64,000 nt of DNA from positions 1,364,190-1,428,189 of the forward strand of contig NC_037597.1 in NCBI RefSeq assembly GCF_003073045.1, written 5' to 3'. Origin of the DNA: Pomacea canaliculata (lineage: Eukaryota; Mollusca; Gastropoda; Architaenioglossa; Ampullariidae). The position numbers and the translations under genes were made by a program. A model generated the notes under the pieces. The model saw only the letters and a program-made list of their open reading frames with translations. It was not told the DNA's origin and searched no databases. Within the stretch, counting starts at the first letter, position 1. Every line of letters begins with the position of its first letter. This document shows, piece by piece, positions 11,402-23,599 of the stretch.

Positions 11402-14400
11402 TCACTGGAAGCGGATCTGATTGATCTTGACATCACCAGAGATGGACAAGATGTTCGCGGACTGGACAGGCACACGATGGTTGAACTCCACAAAATGCTG
11501 GTTGTTAACATCAACCTGCACACATGAAACAATAACAACAACAATAATAATGTAGTTACTACTGCATCTACTCCTACTAATACTAAGAATAATTAAAATT
11601 CTACCCATGACTCTTAAATCTTAACATTTAATTGCTTGCCAAAGCAAACTACTGACCTCTATAAATAGTATTTCCTGTTAATCTGTCACTATACTTCTCT
11701 ACTTTTCTCTGTCTTTCTGTCTGAGCTGTACCTGTACGCAGGGCTACCGAATGCCAGCGCGGGTCCCGGGGCGGAAGACCCTTCTGGGGCCCTTGTATTA
11801 ATCATTATTTGTGTGTTTTTCTCTCTCATCCTTTGTTTTACTTCGATCAAGGAAATACTTTGTTTTACCCAGTCAATCAGGTGGTACAGTTAAAGCTACC
11901 GAAAATGATCCTCTGCTCTTGTGAACCATGATTTTACTCGGACTTTCCATCATCCCCTTCTACACACACACACACAAACACTCACACAGCAGATGACATT
12001 ATCCCATACGAACTGACTGTCCACACATGGGATGCAGTTGACATTGACTGCAAACCATACGATCTGCCTGACCCTCACACCATGACTCGACTAGACTTCC
12101 TACAAACCACATGATTTCCCTAGACTAATTGTCCACGCCATCACATCTTTTCTTTACACCTGGAGGCACTAGTATGGGTGGCAGCAATGTCCCACGACGC
12201 CCACATACCTTATAGCAGTGCTGCTCCACATGAATCACCATGTCGAAGTTGGCATCATGCGCGAAGGGGAAGTGGTTGGCATGGCGCTCCTCGTTGGCCC
12301 ATTGACCTTTGTGGCAGTGGTTGCGCACCACGACGTTGTGGCTGTCGCCGAACTTGAAGCGCACATCAAAGTGCATGGCCACGTCGCCGCCGCTGCTGTC
12401 GCTCTGCATGTTGACGGTGAACCTGGCGACAAGCGAATTGTGGTCAGTGTGACGTGTGTGGAGTATCCCACTAACTGGCTTTGGTCGGTAGCCTGTCAGG
12501 TTAGTCGTCGCTAACTTATCCCGTTAGTCGTTATTTTATGTTGATTGTGGTAATGATGCTGATTTATGTCTCATGTTAAACAAATAGTTAGATTAATTTC
12601 ATGTCATCATTCTCACCACCATGTTAAATGAATTAATTTGTAAAAATTACTGCTCTTCGTCTCTAACATTCCCCTTTTCTTCATGCCTTAAGCGGTACGG
12701 TGGAGCAACGGTTAGCGCCTGCCATCAAAGTAAACAAGTAAAGGTTGGTTGTCCTGGGTTCACCTCTTGTCTCGGGCAAGCTGTTCTTTCTCTGCATCTG
12801 GCATCTGTTCACATGACTGTCTGCCTTGCTGTGATAGTTGCTGGCTCGGCGTAAAACATCGGTCTCCCTCACCTTCCTTCTTGCCCCCTCAATCTCCATC
12901 TAACCTCACCCTTTCCTTCATGCCCTCTCAATCTTTCTCGCCTCTCCTGTCCTCTCGATTTCGTCTCTCATCTTTTTCCTCGTGTAGCGCCGACGCACAC
13001 CCAGACGATTTGGTTATAAGGCTATCATGTCGCCAGCAGCAACCCACTGACTGCAACCTGCAAAACGTGGTTGTTCAAACGACAGGAGACTTCCAACATC
13101 CTTTTACCTTGAACACTCATGGTTGGGTACCCCGCTGATGAAGATCTTGCGCCCCGGGTAGACGCCACCGGGTACCTCCGTGGTAAATGGAATCGGCTGC
13201 ACACAACAGCAGGCCGGCAGTTACACCACGGGTACTCAAGTATAGGAACATATGACAGGGGTGCAACTTAGTCCACACAACTTTATAACATACGATGCAT
13301 TCTAGCGAAACTCACATCACAGATATTTATTTGTTAAAAGTATTGTAAGCTACAGACGTAGCCCCACAACGCATTGTAATGAATATTCATGGCGCATACA
13401 CGTATGAACGACCCATTATAATGTATGATGATGACATCTATATTTAGAACGACATATTCTAATATCTGAGAAGAAAATGGAAAAGAAAAAACACAGTAAC
13501 CGACAGCTGATGGAGGGAGCAGGTCAAAGCAGGTCTGGGTGCGACTACGGGTAGCAATCAGACATGTAGACATGGACTTACCGGGTTGTAGATTGGTTGA
13601 GGCCTCCATAGCTACCATACGCCATGGGTGCCTGGAAATCAGTCGCATCGTCAGGTGAATAAACTAATAAACGTTGCAAACATGTCATCATCGACAGGAC
13701 AAATGTTCTCTAATTATCGAGCCAAAGCTGACCTCGACGTGTGGGTCATAACCTTCGTCACATAAAACAAGTCAACAGCTTTTTCACTGAATCACAGACA
13801 AGTTCTCTGATCATGTGGCTAAGAGCAAGTTACTCAGTTCACACACGTCACCCACAAAGAAATGTCAGAGCAAGAGCGCCACGAGTGAGTCTGTGTAAAC
13901 AAGACAGTGCCAGAGTCTGTGTAAACAAGACAGTGCCAGAGTCTGTGGTAAACAAGACAGTACCAGAGTCTGTGTAAACAAGACAGTACCAGAGTCAGTG
14001 TAAACAAGACAGTGCCAGAGTCAGTGTAAACAAGACAGTGCCAGAGTCTGTGTAAACAAGACAGTGCCAGAGTCAGTGTAAACAAGACAGTGCCAGAGTC
14101 AGTGTAAACAAGACAGTGCCAGAGTCAGTGTAAACAAGACAGTGCCAGAGTCAGTGTAAACAAGACAGTGCCAGAGTCAGTGTAAACAAGACAGTGCCAG
14201 AGTCTGTGTAAACAAGACAGTGCCAGAGTCTGTGTAAACAAGACAGTGCCAGAGTCTGTGTAAACAAGTTAGTTCCAGAGTCTCTGCGCTGGAGACAGAG
14301 AAGTCGCTGCCATCCACAGAGTGACCCAAACAGTTCTGGGACGTCGAACAGAGGAGACCTCCACGGTCACGTGACTTTTGGTGACGAGATAAGTGGCGAG

Positions 14401-17400
14401 CGTGTGTTGTGTGAAGTAGTGTGTTGTGTGTGTGTGTAGTTAGTTTAAGGTTAGTTGAATAAATATCTGGACTAGTAGTAAGGAGAATAATTAGAGTAAC
14501 GGGACACCTAGATAACGACCACATTTTCATATTTTGAAATTGTATCATTTTGCTGTAATTTGTATAATCCTCTCGATAATAATTAACGTTCTTTTCATAC
14601 ACTAAATTGCCTTGAGTTTTCATTGGGGCTATGCGTGCTTGGGGGCTCGAGCTAACTAAAAGTGTTAATTAATAAGCAATTTAGTGTGAGAGCACGCGGT
14701 AAATGTCGACGTGATTTGGTAGAGGTATCGAGAGTGTGATAGACCGAGGGACGGAATCACAACCTCTACCAAATGTACGGACTCCTGCCACAGAGTTTAC
14801 GACATATATGTAATGTATACTCATGGCGCATACACTTATGAACGACCCATTATAATGTATGATGATGACATCTATATTTAGAACGACCTATTCTAATATC
14901 TGAGAAGAACATGACAAAGAAAAAGAATGGCGAGTCAGAGTAACCGACAGCTGATGGAGGGAGCAGGTCAAAGCAGGTCTGGGTGTGACTACAGGTGGCA
15001 ATCAGACATCTAGACATGGACTTACCGGGTTATAAGCTGGTTGAGGTCCTCCATAGCTACCATACGCCATGGGTGCCTGGAAATCAGTCACATCGTCAGG
15101 TGAATAAACTAATAAACGTTGCAAACATGTCATCATCGACAGGACAAATGTTCTCTAATTATCGAGCCAAAGCTGACCTCGACGAGTGGGTCATAACCTT
15201 CGTCACATAAAACAAGTCAACAGCTTTTTACTGAATCACAGACAAGTTCTCTGATCATGTGGCTAAGAGCAAGTTACTCAGTTCACACACGTCACCCACA
15301 AAGCAATGTCAGCAAACAAGATCTTGACAGGCAAAGTACAGATGGATTTCAAGTTGTAATATACTTCTTTTATCCTTACAATTATACAGAAAGTTTAATG
15401 GAAGGATTTCAGGGAAAGTTTGAAGTAAATTAAAGTAAAAGAGAATTAGAAAATTGTGGAACTACAAAGGATGCCTGTGGGCTGCACAAATCAGATGCAA
15501 AGATCATATGCAAATGTTTTAGTTAAGTATTTATGTTTCAGACTTATTTTTCTGTTTCTTGCAGCATTGTAACTGTTAGCTTTGTGTATCTCACTACCGC
15601 TCATGTGAAAACCTTGAAATTCTCTGATGTTAGACCTTCTTGGGCCAATCGACGAACTCCTTCAGTTACCTCCCACTACTGGAAGAGAGGAAGTAGTGTA
15701 TGTCAAGCGTGAATGTGGAGGGACACGAGGAAGGAGAGTCAGTGTGAAGGAGGGCACAGACTACATACGTTGGCGTCGCCGTGGAGTCCAGAGAAGCGAA
15801 TGAAGGAGACGGCCACCTCGCCATCAATCACAAGGTACTGCGCCGTCTCCTTGGGCATGCGGTGGACGAAGTCGGTGAAGTGGCTGCCATTGATCTTGAT
15901 CTGCACAATGAGACAGCGCAGGGTGAGTCGCGGCCACCAGCAAGGGAATCATGTAAAGTGGACAGACACACAGGGAGTACACATATTATACACATACACA
16001 CAGGTATACAGATACACAAGTGTGGACATACATAAACACGTACACCTGGGTATACACGTATAGGTATCCACAGACATGTGCATAGAATACATAAACACAC
16101 AGATCATAAGAACACCTGACATGACACCCACCCACAGGAATATCCACTTACAGGAACACCGCCTCAGGAACACCCACTCACAGAAACATTCCATCGGATG
16201 GCCACCCACTCACAGGAACACCCACTCACAGAACCGCCCACATAAAGCATGTACAGAGAAAGTGGGCGAAGATTACAGACATAACTCAAGGCGACAATCA
16301 CCGTCCATAAAACACTCGCTGGTGAATAAAACGAGTTTCCTGCTTTATCAGCTCACACTAAGGTGGGTCTGTTGACACACAGACAGTTGCTGGTCAGGCC
16401 TCATCCGTCACTGTGTGTCACACAGACACTGGTTACAACCACTGTGGGCTGTACAAACATCTACAGCCACTGTGGGCTGGTATTAATACACTGTAGGCTG
16501 GTACAAACATCTCTAGTCACTGTAGGCCATGTTAGTTTTCAGTCCTTTGTCTGTCACATGCCTTTTTAACTTTTGTCACGACATGTCTTTGCATTCACTC
16601 TCGGGTGCCAGTCAGTATGCTTGTATGCTTGTATGGTTGGTTTCACACATGAGTGGCTGGTCGGTATTACTATCAGCCCAGTCCACAGAATAAAAGCATT
16701 TCTTTAGAGCCACGGTCTGTGGGCAGGAAGCTCATTGTGCTTTGACATGAACTGTCGGCTTAACAAAGTCACACGTACAGAACTACACACACACCTACCT
16801 ACTAATAGACATATGTACACAAAAACAGACACGCGCCCAAATGTAGTGGAAAGTATGAACAGATAAAGCCATCAACTTGAAGAAGTTTTCTCTTACTGTA
16901 CATAAACCATCCTTTGTCATGACACAGAATATTCAAGATCTGACCTTTGACTTATCCTCTGCCTCCAACAAGCTCCCGCACCACCACCCACACACACACG
17001 CACACACACACACACGCACGTATATGCTCTTGCTTATACTATTCTGCTTCTTTGTCATCGGAGCGTGCCTGTGTTTGTGTGTATGTGTTGTGTGTGTGCA
17101 CGCTCAGGTGCTGGGAGTTAATAAATGTAGATAACTAGACTTAATTGTTCCTACACATTGTACTGCACTAACCAGCCTATCGCCTGTGGGTTGTTTGTAT
17201 GCAACACAGATTTCTTGCTTCTTGTTTTCCATAAAGTACTGTCGCAGCTTCTGGAATGGACTGTACTCATAAAGTACTATATTATATGTGTCCTAGGTTC
17301 TGGAATGGACTGTATTTTAACTCATTCATGTTCCACCAAATATTCCCCTAGCCCACTTTCCCTGTGCAGCCGACACCTCTCTAAACCTTTTTAATTGATG

Positions 17401-20400
17401 AGAGAATACTGTTTGCCAGATGGAATGGTCGATAGCGTAGTGAAGACAGTAAGCCTGCACTGTAATGATGATCATTAGTTTGCTTCCCATCGCGATACGT
17501 CCACCCAGACCCAGACTTTACGATGCCCTCGCCCACGGCACCTTCGCCCTCGTGACCTCACGCCGTGTTCACTGACCTTGAACTCATTGCTCTTGACCTT
17601 GATGCGCAGGTCAAAGTCGCTGCCCTTGTGAAGGGGAAGGTCACGCCGCTCCTCCTTGCCCCATTTCCCATTTTCCAGGTGGTTGAGAGCCACGCCGTTC
17701 TGGTGAAACCTGGGGTTGAAGTGCAGAGTTGTGCTGGGCTCCCTGTGGGCAGTCTGACACAGGTTGACGCTGAATCTGCCAGACACAGCAACGGACTGAG
17801 GTCATCACGTGACATCAAGCACGTGCCAAGAGGTTTGGTCACAGAGGAAACAAGTCCTTTACAGACTGAAGTTATTGCCAAGCATGTACATACCCCTCAC
17901 GAACGCCTTGTGGAACTGTTCCCTGTATTTGAATCTCAAGGCCCTCGTGGACGCCTCCAGGAATGGCGCCTGAGTATGGAATGTGCACCTGAAACAGAGT
18001 AGGTGGTGTACTACGCCTGTAGGAACATCACCTGAGTACTTGAATGTGACTATACCTGTAGCAAGCTTCACTAACGCTATGTGCTCTCCCGTTTATCTAA
18101 TACAACATTTGTTTCTGTCTAAACATCTCTGGATAGAACACACACACACCAGGCTGTTCACTGAGGTCAGCTGCTTTATTACATTCACCAATAAATAAAC
18201 TAAAGTCAACATCTCCAAAGTCAAACTGTCTTGTAGCTCAAAGACCCTTACAGCCCACCCACCACAAAATAGTGTGTGGCCTCGCGCTGAGTATTGAGGG
18301 GAAAGAATGGCTGCCTTCCTACACTTGCACAAGTGCTAAGTGTTGTGAATGCCGTGGCAGAAATGCTTTTGAATGCAGGGCAGCTTGTTACATAAGTACC
18401 TCCATTACTTATGTGTTGACAGCCTGCCAGGCAGCTAGGAGTTTGTTGGCATGTGGAGTGGTTAGTATTGTTAGGTCTGGTCTGGGATTCTTACCTGTGG
18501 CTGCAAGTGTGGGGGAGACAACAATGTAAGAAGAAAGTAAGGAAAGTATAAAACTGTTGCAATGTCGGTGTCTGCTAAACTGAAATCATACAATGGATGA
18601 TCATCCGGCACTAGACCACTCTAATATCAGTGAAAGAGAAGTTAAGATGATTATAATGATGACAATAAGATTTCCAGACCAAGACCAGCCATGAAGCTGT
18701 TATGGTGAGCACGGGATAAGACATGTCAGAGAAACACATGCAGACGGGCATCTAAGAAACGTGTGCAAAAGTAAGTCGCAAAGTTTACTGTTAGTAAAAA
18801 AAAATTAATTAAAAATATATTTAAAAATAATTTATCCAGCATGTACCCTAAACCCACGTTTTGACACTCGTTTTGAATGCTGGACCTTGATGGACAAAGA
18901 TGGAGAGAATGATGCAGGCATTCGATACTAAATAAAAAGGAGACTGGTCCGAATCTCTTACAGGGAGCACAAAACAAACAAATTCGCTCGCCGCCCTGGT
19001 CGGTCCCTCGCAACCTCTGTTCGACGAAAACTGGTTTGGTCCTGTAGCTCGACATGACACCCTCCCGCACACAATCCTTGGGGCCGGTGAAAGGAGAACA
19101 CAAAAGGTAAGCAAACGAACTCGCGGTTAGCTAACATCAAAGACAAGACAGGCCGCCACACGGGGGACCTGGTGACAGGTGTTCAAGCCGACCCTCGGCT
19201 CATCACGCCTCCGTAATTTTTGTATGCAGCTACATCCTCCAGGTGTAACATCTCTACTGTCTTCTTACAGTCTTGCAGTATGTGATCATGATATAGTTAC
19301 ATCTCAGGTGTAACACCTCAACTGTCTTAGTGCAGTCCTGTATTATGTGATCATGATATATAGCTACATCCTCCTAGTGTAGCATCTCTACTGTCTTAGT
19401 GCAGTCCTGAGTATATGATCATGATATATAGCTACATCCTCCTAGTGTAACATCTCTACTGTCAGTGCAGTCCTGCAGTATGTGATCATGATATAGTTAC
19501 ATCCTCAAAGTGTAACACCTCAACTGTCTTACCTGTGCTAGAGTTTGTCTACATTAAGCCTGTGTTGCAAGATAAATTGTAATACATTATACATGGCGGA
19601 TGGGGTTTTGAGAGCCGCAACCGAAATCATGGACCCGGAGATAAAAGCCAATCAACCGGTGTCACGATGGAGGACTACTGGTGTCAAGGTGAGAGCTGTG
19701 TGATGCCCTCACTGCCTTTGTTGTCTTTAACCACAGGCAATAACAACAATAAACTTAATTCCTACAGTGCATTAACCGTTTTCAAATAGGATCACGTGCT
19801 TTCAAAAACAAGACAAAAATCCACAAATACAAACAAAACTGCAAATCATTCACACATATCAAGCAGATTAGCAAACAAATAAGCAAAGACTTATAAACAG
19901 TCGAAATTCAAGACAATATAAATGACATGAAAATCATTCTGCCACAGCAGCTCAGCATCACAGATTAGCAGTAAAGTCTGGGTGAAGGCGGCAGGACAAG
20001 TCCATCTCGAAGTTTCCATTCAACGAACTATGAGCGAGTGTTAGAACATTTATGTTGTGAACACTACACATTACAAAATAACAAACGTGTTCAGACAAGC
20101 ACACAGCCTCAAATGTGAACTCACAACAGCATGGAGGACACACAGCTGTTCTTTCTACAACAGAAACTGAGTTGTAGGGAAAACGAGCACGCGCGCACAC
20201 ATATACAACCCTGACGTTAGTTCAGTGCCCTAGGGCCTAGGGTTCAAAGTTCGTAAGAAACGCAAACTGAGCACAAAAAAGTCGAAATATTTGTAATTTA
20301 ACAGCCTCCACATTCCTGTCTTTCTTTACTCTCCCCAAGTTTGCCTGTTCGTAGTGCGCGGACAACTTCTCCTGCCTTTGAGAAAGAAGTGGAAAGGTAG

Positions 20401-21731
20401 GTATGTGGTGCTGTCTACCTCAGGGGTTAGAATCTGCACCGGGGTGCCCACGCCCACGCCCCGCCCTATGCCCCCGCCCTATGCCCCCCTTTCCCGCTGA
20501 CTAGGCGTGGACGTTGGCCCGATGCTGGCCCCCCACAAACCACCATCCCTGCCTATCCCCACCCGCTTCTCAGTGTTGTTTTGCCAGAGACGACTGGTGG
20601 ATGTGGAGAGAGTTGCTATACAAGTTGCTATACAAGTCCAGTCAAGTGAAGCCTGTAGGTGGGCTTCACCTATCTGTTGTCATGGTGCCTTGGTAACTTG
20701 AGAGCTGGGGTGGTTTTGTGCGAAATTATTCATGTTGAAAAGTAAGAAAAACTCATGAAATGAGTTGTACTATGGCTCTTTGTACAGCTGAGGTCGTTAG
20801 CCTTAGAATTATTTCTGTCAGATATGCAAATCACTTCAGGTGCTATAAGAACTAGGCCGCGTGGAAAATAGTCTTTCATAACCAGTTACATGGCAGAAAC
20901 AATCAACCAAATCTTTTTCAGTAAAAATTCTGATGTCGAGTGTGTTCTTGCGTGACTGGCCAATCCCTGTGTGTGGTGTGTGTGTGTGCTTGTGTGTGTG
21001 TGTGTGTTTGTGTCACTAAATCTGTAGTTGAATGTTGTCACACAATGGTCAATATAGCCAGACCCTAGTGACTGTTCAAAAGGGAATGCCGACATAGTAT
21101 TAGTATTCACGATCTGAGAGTCGACGCTCGACAAAGTCTTCACGCGAAATAAGAGTTGACCTTTGACATTGTGGCGGTGCGAGAGGTGACCTGTCAGAAT
21201 ACTCAATCAGGATCTGTAACATGTCATCACGATCAAGACGACAATCAACATAGACCATCGTGAAACCGTAGGCGACAATAATGAATGAATAATCAGTCGA
21301 TTGCGATCTGATAGCCGGCATCTGTAGGAACTAAACTCTTCGCCGCAGGAAGAGGCTGAAAGGGAAGCCGCTCAGATCGGTTCCTGCTCACTTCTTCTAT
21401 CAGATGGTACAGACTAACTTGACAACAAGTTTACATCTGTCACAGTTGGTTTGTCGTGTAACAGGATTTCTGATACTCAAAACAGCGATACACGACTTTG
21501 CCCTCTTACAATACTCCTAACCAATACTCTTCCCCAACACTTGCAATACTCGCTGACAATATTCTGTATCATCCAGTCTGCTTATGTACGTTTGTGTTCG
21601 TCTTAATCGCTCGTGGTCACCCTCAGATGGGGGACTTCAAAAAGAAGACAATATTTCCGCCAGTGCAGCAAGATAATAAGTGTGACACTGTACTCACACA
21701 TGGCATCACTTACCGGGCTGATGGTCGTCAT
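11402..21731 (-). CDS. Tandem-repeat galectin (two CRDs), copy 1
   Basis: Beta-galactoside-binding lectin with two galectin domains. No signal peptide is visible, as usual for galectins. Coding exons in transcript order (complement): 21731-21714 (ATG, MTTISP), 17988-17894, 17775-17577, 15900-15769, 15076-15026 (linker), 13196-13108, 12422-12209, 11515-11402 (TGA). All junctions are AG/GT and in phase; 912 nt, 303 residues. CRD1 has HFNPRF, VALNH and GKWGKEERR, so the family's sugar-contacting His, Asn, Arg, Asn, Trp, Glu and Arg are present. CRD2 has HFDVRF (Asn to Asp), VVVRN and GQWANEER. The linker is APMAYGSYGGPQPAYNP. The first exon is supported by an equivalent exon in copy 2. Typical roles are glycan recognition, agglutination and innate immunity, from family knowledge. 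Confidence 0.93.
12694..12875 (+). mobile_element. tRNA-derived SINE, family shared with 39070-39255
   Basis: Shares GGTTAGCGCCTG, GTTGTCCTGGGTTCA-like box B text, GGCATCTGTT and GTTGCTGGCTCGG with the element at 39070. The head resembles a tRNA (box A with GGTTAGCGC, box B GGTTCACC). It lies in the intron between the two CRD2 exons 12209-12422 and 13108-13196. The paralogous intron in copy 2 lacks it, so insertion followed the duplication or was lost there. Confidence 0.7.
13375..13868. repeat. Internal duplication, unit A (contains an extra linker exon)
   Basis: About 490 bases, nearly identical to 14811-15309, including intron sequence on both sides of a linker exon. The two units flank the 26-bp minisatellite. 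High similarity (only scattered differences by eye) points to a recent event. Confidence 0.9.
13582..13631 (-). pseudogene. Extra copy of the linker exon with one-base deletion
   Basis: Duplicate of the 51-nt linker exon 15026-15076. Acceptor (TTCCAG) and donor (GTAAGT) are intact, but the exon is 50 nt. A base is missing where the intact copy reads GGAGGACCT and this one reads GGAGGCCT; the codons after it are garbled. If spliced in, alone or with the good copy, it shifts the frame of CRD2. It is either a dead exon or a potential poison exon. Confidence 0.8.
13888..14283. repeat. 26-bp minisatellite, about 15 copies
   Basis: Tandem units of the form GTGTAAACAAGACAGTGCCA plus GAGTCT or GAGTCA, with variants at the TCT/TCA position and one unit with an extra G. 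It lies between the two duplicated linker-exon segments. Open frames through it are a consequence of the repetition and are not genes. Confidence 0.95.
14714..14774. repeat. 13-bp inverted repeat with 35-base loop
   Basis: ATTTGGTAGAGGT at 14714-14726 is exactly complementary to ACCTCTACCAAAT at 14762-14774. The sequence before it (14290-14700) is not shared with the neighbouring duplicated units and includes TGGGGGCTCG at about 14640, reminiscent of a retroviral-type tRNA-Pro primer site. This may be a remnant of an inserted element, but I cannot identify it. Confidence 0.5.
14811..15309. repeat. Internal duplication, unit B (contains the intact linker exon)
   Basis: Counterpart of 13375-13868. 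Holds the intact 51-nt linker exon at 15026-15076 (complement), bounded by TTCCAG and GTAAGT. Which unit is ancestral is not certain, but the reading frame favours this one. Confidence 0.9.
19224..19535. repeat. About 67-bp tandem repeat, just over 4 copies
   Basis: Units contain CTACATCCTCC, GTGTAACATCTCTACTGTC, GCAGTCCTG and the palindromic TGATCATGATATA. The TGATC core recurs at 19283, 19348, 19416 and 19483, so spacing is 65-68 bases. It is in the first intron of galectin copy 1. No coding content. Confidence 0.9.
21714..21731 (-). other. First coding exon of galectin copy 1 (MTTISP)
   Basis: Complement reads ATG ACG ACC ATC AGC CCG, then a GTAAGT donor. It joins in phase 0 to the exon at 17988 (VHIPYSG). 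A homologous exon with synonymous or silent differences occurs at 49069-49086 for copy 2, also ending in CCG and GTAAGT. Conservation of the six codons and the donor across paralogs supports it. The 5' untranslated region runs toward higher coordinates; its end is not determined. Confidence 0.85.
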
Positions 21732-21799
21732 GTCGGCAGGAGATACAGATGTTGGACACTTGGCTGGAGAGCTGAGGTGTGAGGTTGTGTGGCTGTGGG

Positions 21800-22980
21800 T
21801 CTCTGCCTACAGTTGCAAGCTGCCGGTTGCTGAATATTTCATGAACTGCACCATGGACACTGCAGGGACCGCCCTGGTGCACAGCGCGCAAGCCGTCAAC
21901 TTGCAAACAGGTTTGCGTGGGTGGGACACCAGAAAGTCCCCACAGCCGTGATCACACATCACGTGATGTACCCTCCGGTCACAGCTTGCAGTCCCCACAC
22001 TCACCTGTGTACACGTCCTCACTACTTGCTTTTGTGGGTTGTTGACATCCTGATAGTAGCACGTTCCTTAGACACGACAAACACCTTGGGTACTAAGCGC
22101 TCCACCCCGTGCTCTCCCATGCATGCACACTCAGCAATGTTGTACACAGCATACAGTCACTCACCCTGCCCCACTTTCCATGCAAATAGCAGGGTGGAGG
22201 CAACAACCGGCTTCACGTATGAAGCGTGTATTGAAGTTTATTGAACATTTTCTGGTTGAATGCAGTTAAGCTCACACACTATCAAGGTGAGGCTGATCGC
22301 ACACCCGGCCTCCTTTCAGAAATCGAAGATTCAAGTGTACAGCAGAGTTGGTAGAAATCTGATTCTCTCAAGGTTTGAGCAGGTGAGAGACATTAGCAAG
22401 TCTGAAGTCAGACAGTCTTTCTTTACTTCGCGAGTCTGGTACCAGAAAGACCACCTTGCGTGCGACCACCACAATCAGCGCTTTACACAACCATAAACAT
22501 TTGATCAGGCAATCAGAGGAAACATCTTACCGGATCGGTCGAGGGAAGGATTAAGAACGACTGCACACCCTACCCGCAGGTTCCAGGGTGAGGGCAGCAA
22601 ACATCGGGCTACTGGACACATACCATCATCAATACACCTGAGAGAAGGAACTTCACCAATACACCCGAGAGAAGGAACTTCACCAATACACCCGAGAGAA
22701 GGAACTTCCACTGGTGCATGGAACGTCCACATGTTACACCAGTCCAGCAAAATGAAGCAACTCACCTATGAGCTAGAGAGACACCAGCTGGACTTTCAGG
22801 CTTGCACCAGCAGAGGTCAGGGGTCAGGTAGACAGGCTTCAGGGGAAATAGTAACTGACGGAGGTCACAGGCGCTGGTGGTACATTGGGGAGGAAAGTAA
22901 AGATTTAGCATGACGTGGGCTTTGTTATGGACATGGAGGTGGTTGTTGTAGACGCCATCGCTAGAAATATTAACGAGGCT
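21800..22980. other. Intergenic sequence upstream of galectin copy 1
   Basis: No gene recognised. Contains a 27-bp tandem repeat at 22630-22709 (about three copies of a unit with GAGAGAAGGAACTTCAC) and promoter-proximal sequence of galectin copy 1 at its left end. Confidence 0.5.
22630..22709. repeat. 27-bp tandem repeat, about 3 copies
   Basis: Unit CAATACACCCGAGAGAAGG plus AACTTCAC, repeated almost without change. Too short to be more than a minor satellite. Confidence 0.85.
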
Positions 22981-23560
22981 TTACTTTTCACAACCAGAGA
23001 AGTGATACCGAGGCAAAGAAAAAAGAAAAAAGCTTGGGTCACGAATAACATCCGACATGTCTGTCATCAAAGAAGGTTTTAGAGGAAACAAGGACAGACA
23101 AGCCAAAAGCAGCTTCCCACGACAAAGCTGTGAATCGCGACATCTACAAGGCGATGAAGTAAGCTGAGGAGAACTGGATCGATGACAAATGCCGAGGTCA
23201 CTATCTAAGTGCACATGCACAGAAGCTAACGGGTCATTCATGTCACGTGAGGGTCACCTCTCCCGCCGCGTGCGAATCTTGTCAGTCAGTCATCTCCTTT
23301 TCTGGTGAAGGTGAAAGTTTTTATGCAGCTAATTGTTAAGATGTTTCCAATTATCAGAGTTTTGCTTTAATTACCTCAACGTTGTTAACTCTGGGCTCAC
23401 CGTGCATCTGGTTTGGTCATGTGACCCGGCACGACATCTTGTCGAAGACTATCCTACAAGGAACCTTGGAGGGTGGTTGATGCCACCCTGGCCCGAGAAG
23501 GAACTGGATCACAACAGTCGAAGGCTGGACAGGTCGTCCTGTGCAGAATCTGGCGAATAC
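22980..23560 (+). mobile_element. Fragments of a non-LTR retrotransposon (LINE)
   Basis: Around 23010-23190 the plus strand reads KAWVTNNIRHVCHQRR and later ENWIDDKCR, like the spacer between endonuclease and reverse transcriptase of LINE ORF2. At 23405-23490 it reads FGHVTRHDILSKTILQGTLE, typical of the C-terminal tail of the same class. The two parts are adjacent without a reverse transcriptase between them, so this is a deleted copy with frameshifts. Confidence 0.7.
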
Positions 23561-23599
23561 AAATGTATTTCCTTTTATACTTGACATGTAACAACAATC

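Noticed and set aside
11293..11544. Open frames on both strands around the last galectin exon other than the galectin frame
   Set aside because: Alternative frames of a real exon; the galectin frame gives the family C-terminus (SGDVKINQIRFQ, stop).
11735..11800. GC-rich GGGTCCCGGGGCGGAAGACC block resembling a hAT element
   Set aside because: No inverted ends or target duplication could be found.
13888..14283. CRISPR-like array
   Set aside because: Units are contiguous with no unique spacers and the DNA is eukaryotic; it is a minisatellite.
13834..14623. Long minus-strand open frames through the 26-bp repeat
   Set aside because: They only reflect a stop-free tandem repeat; no domain, and the gene on this strand is spliced around them.
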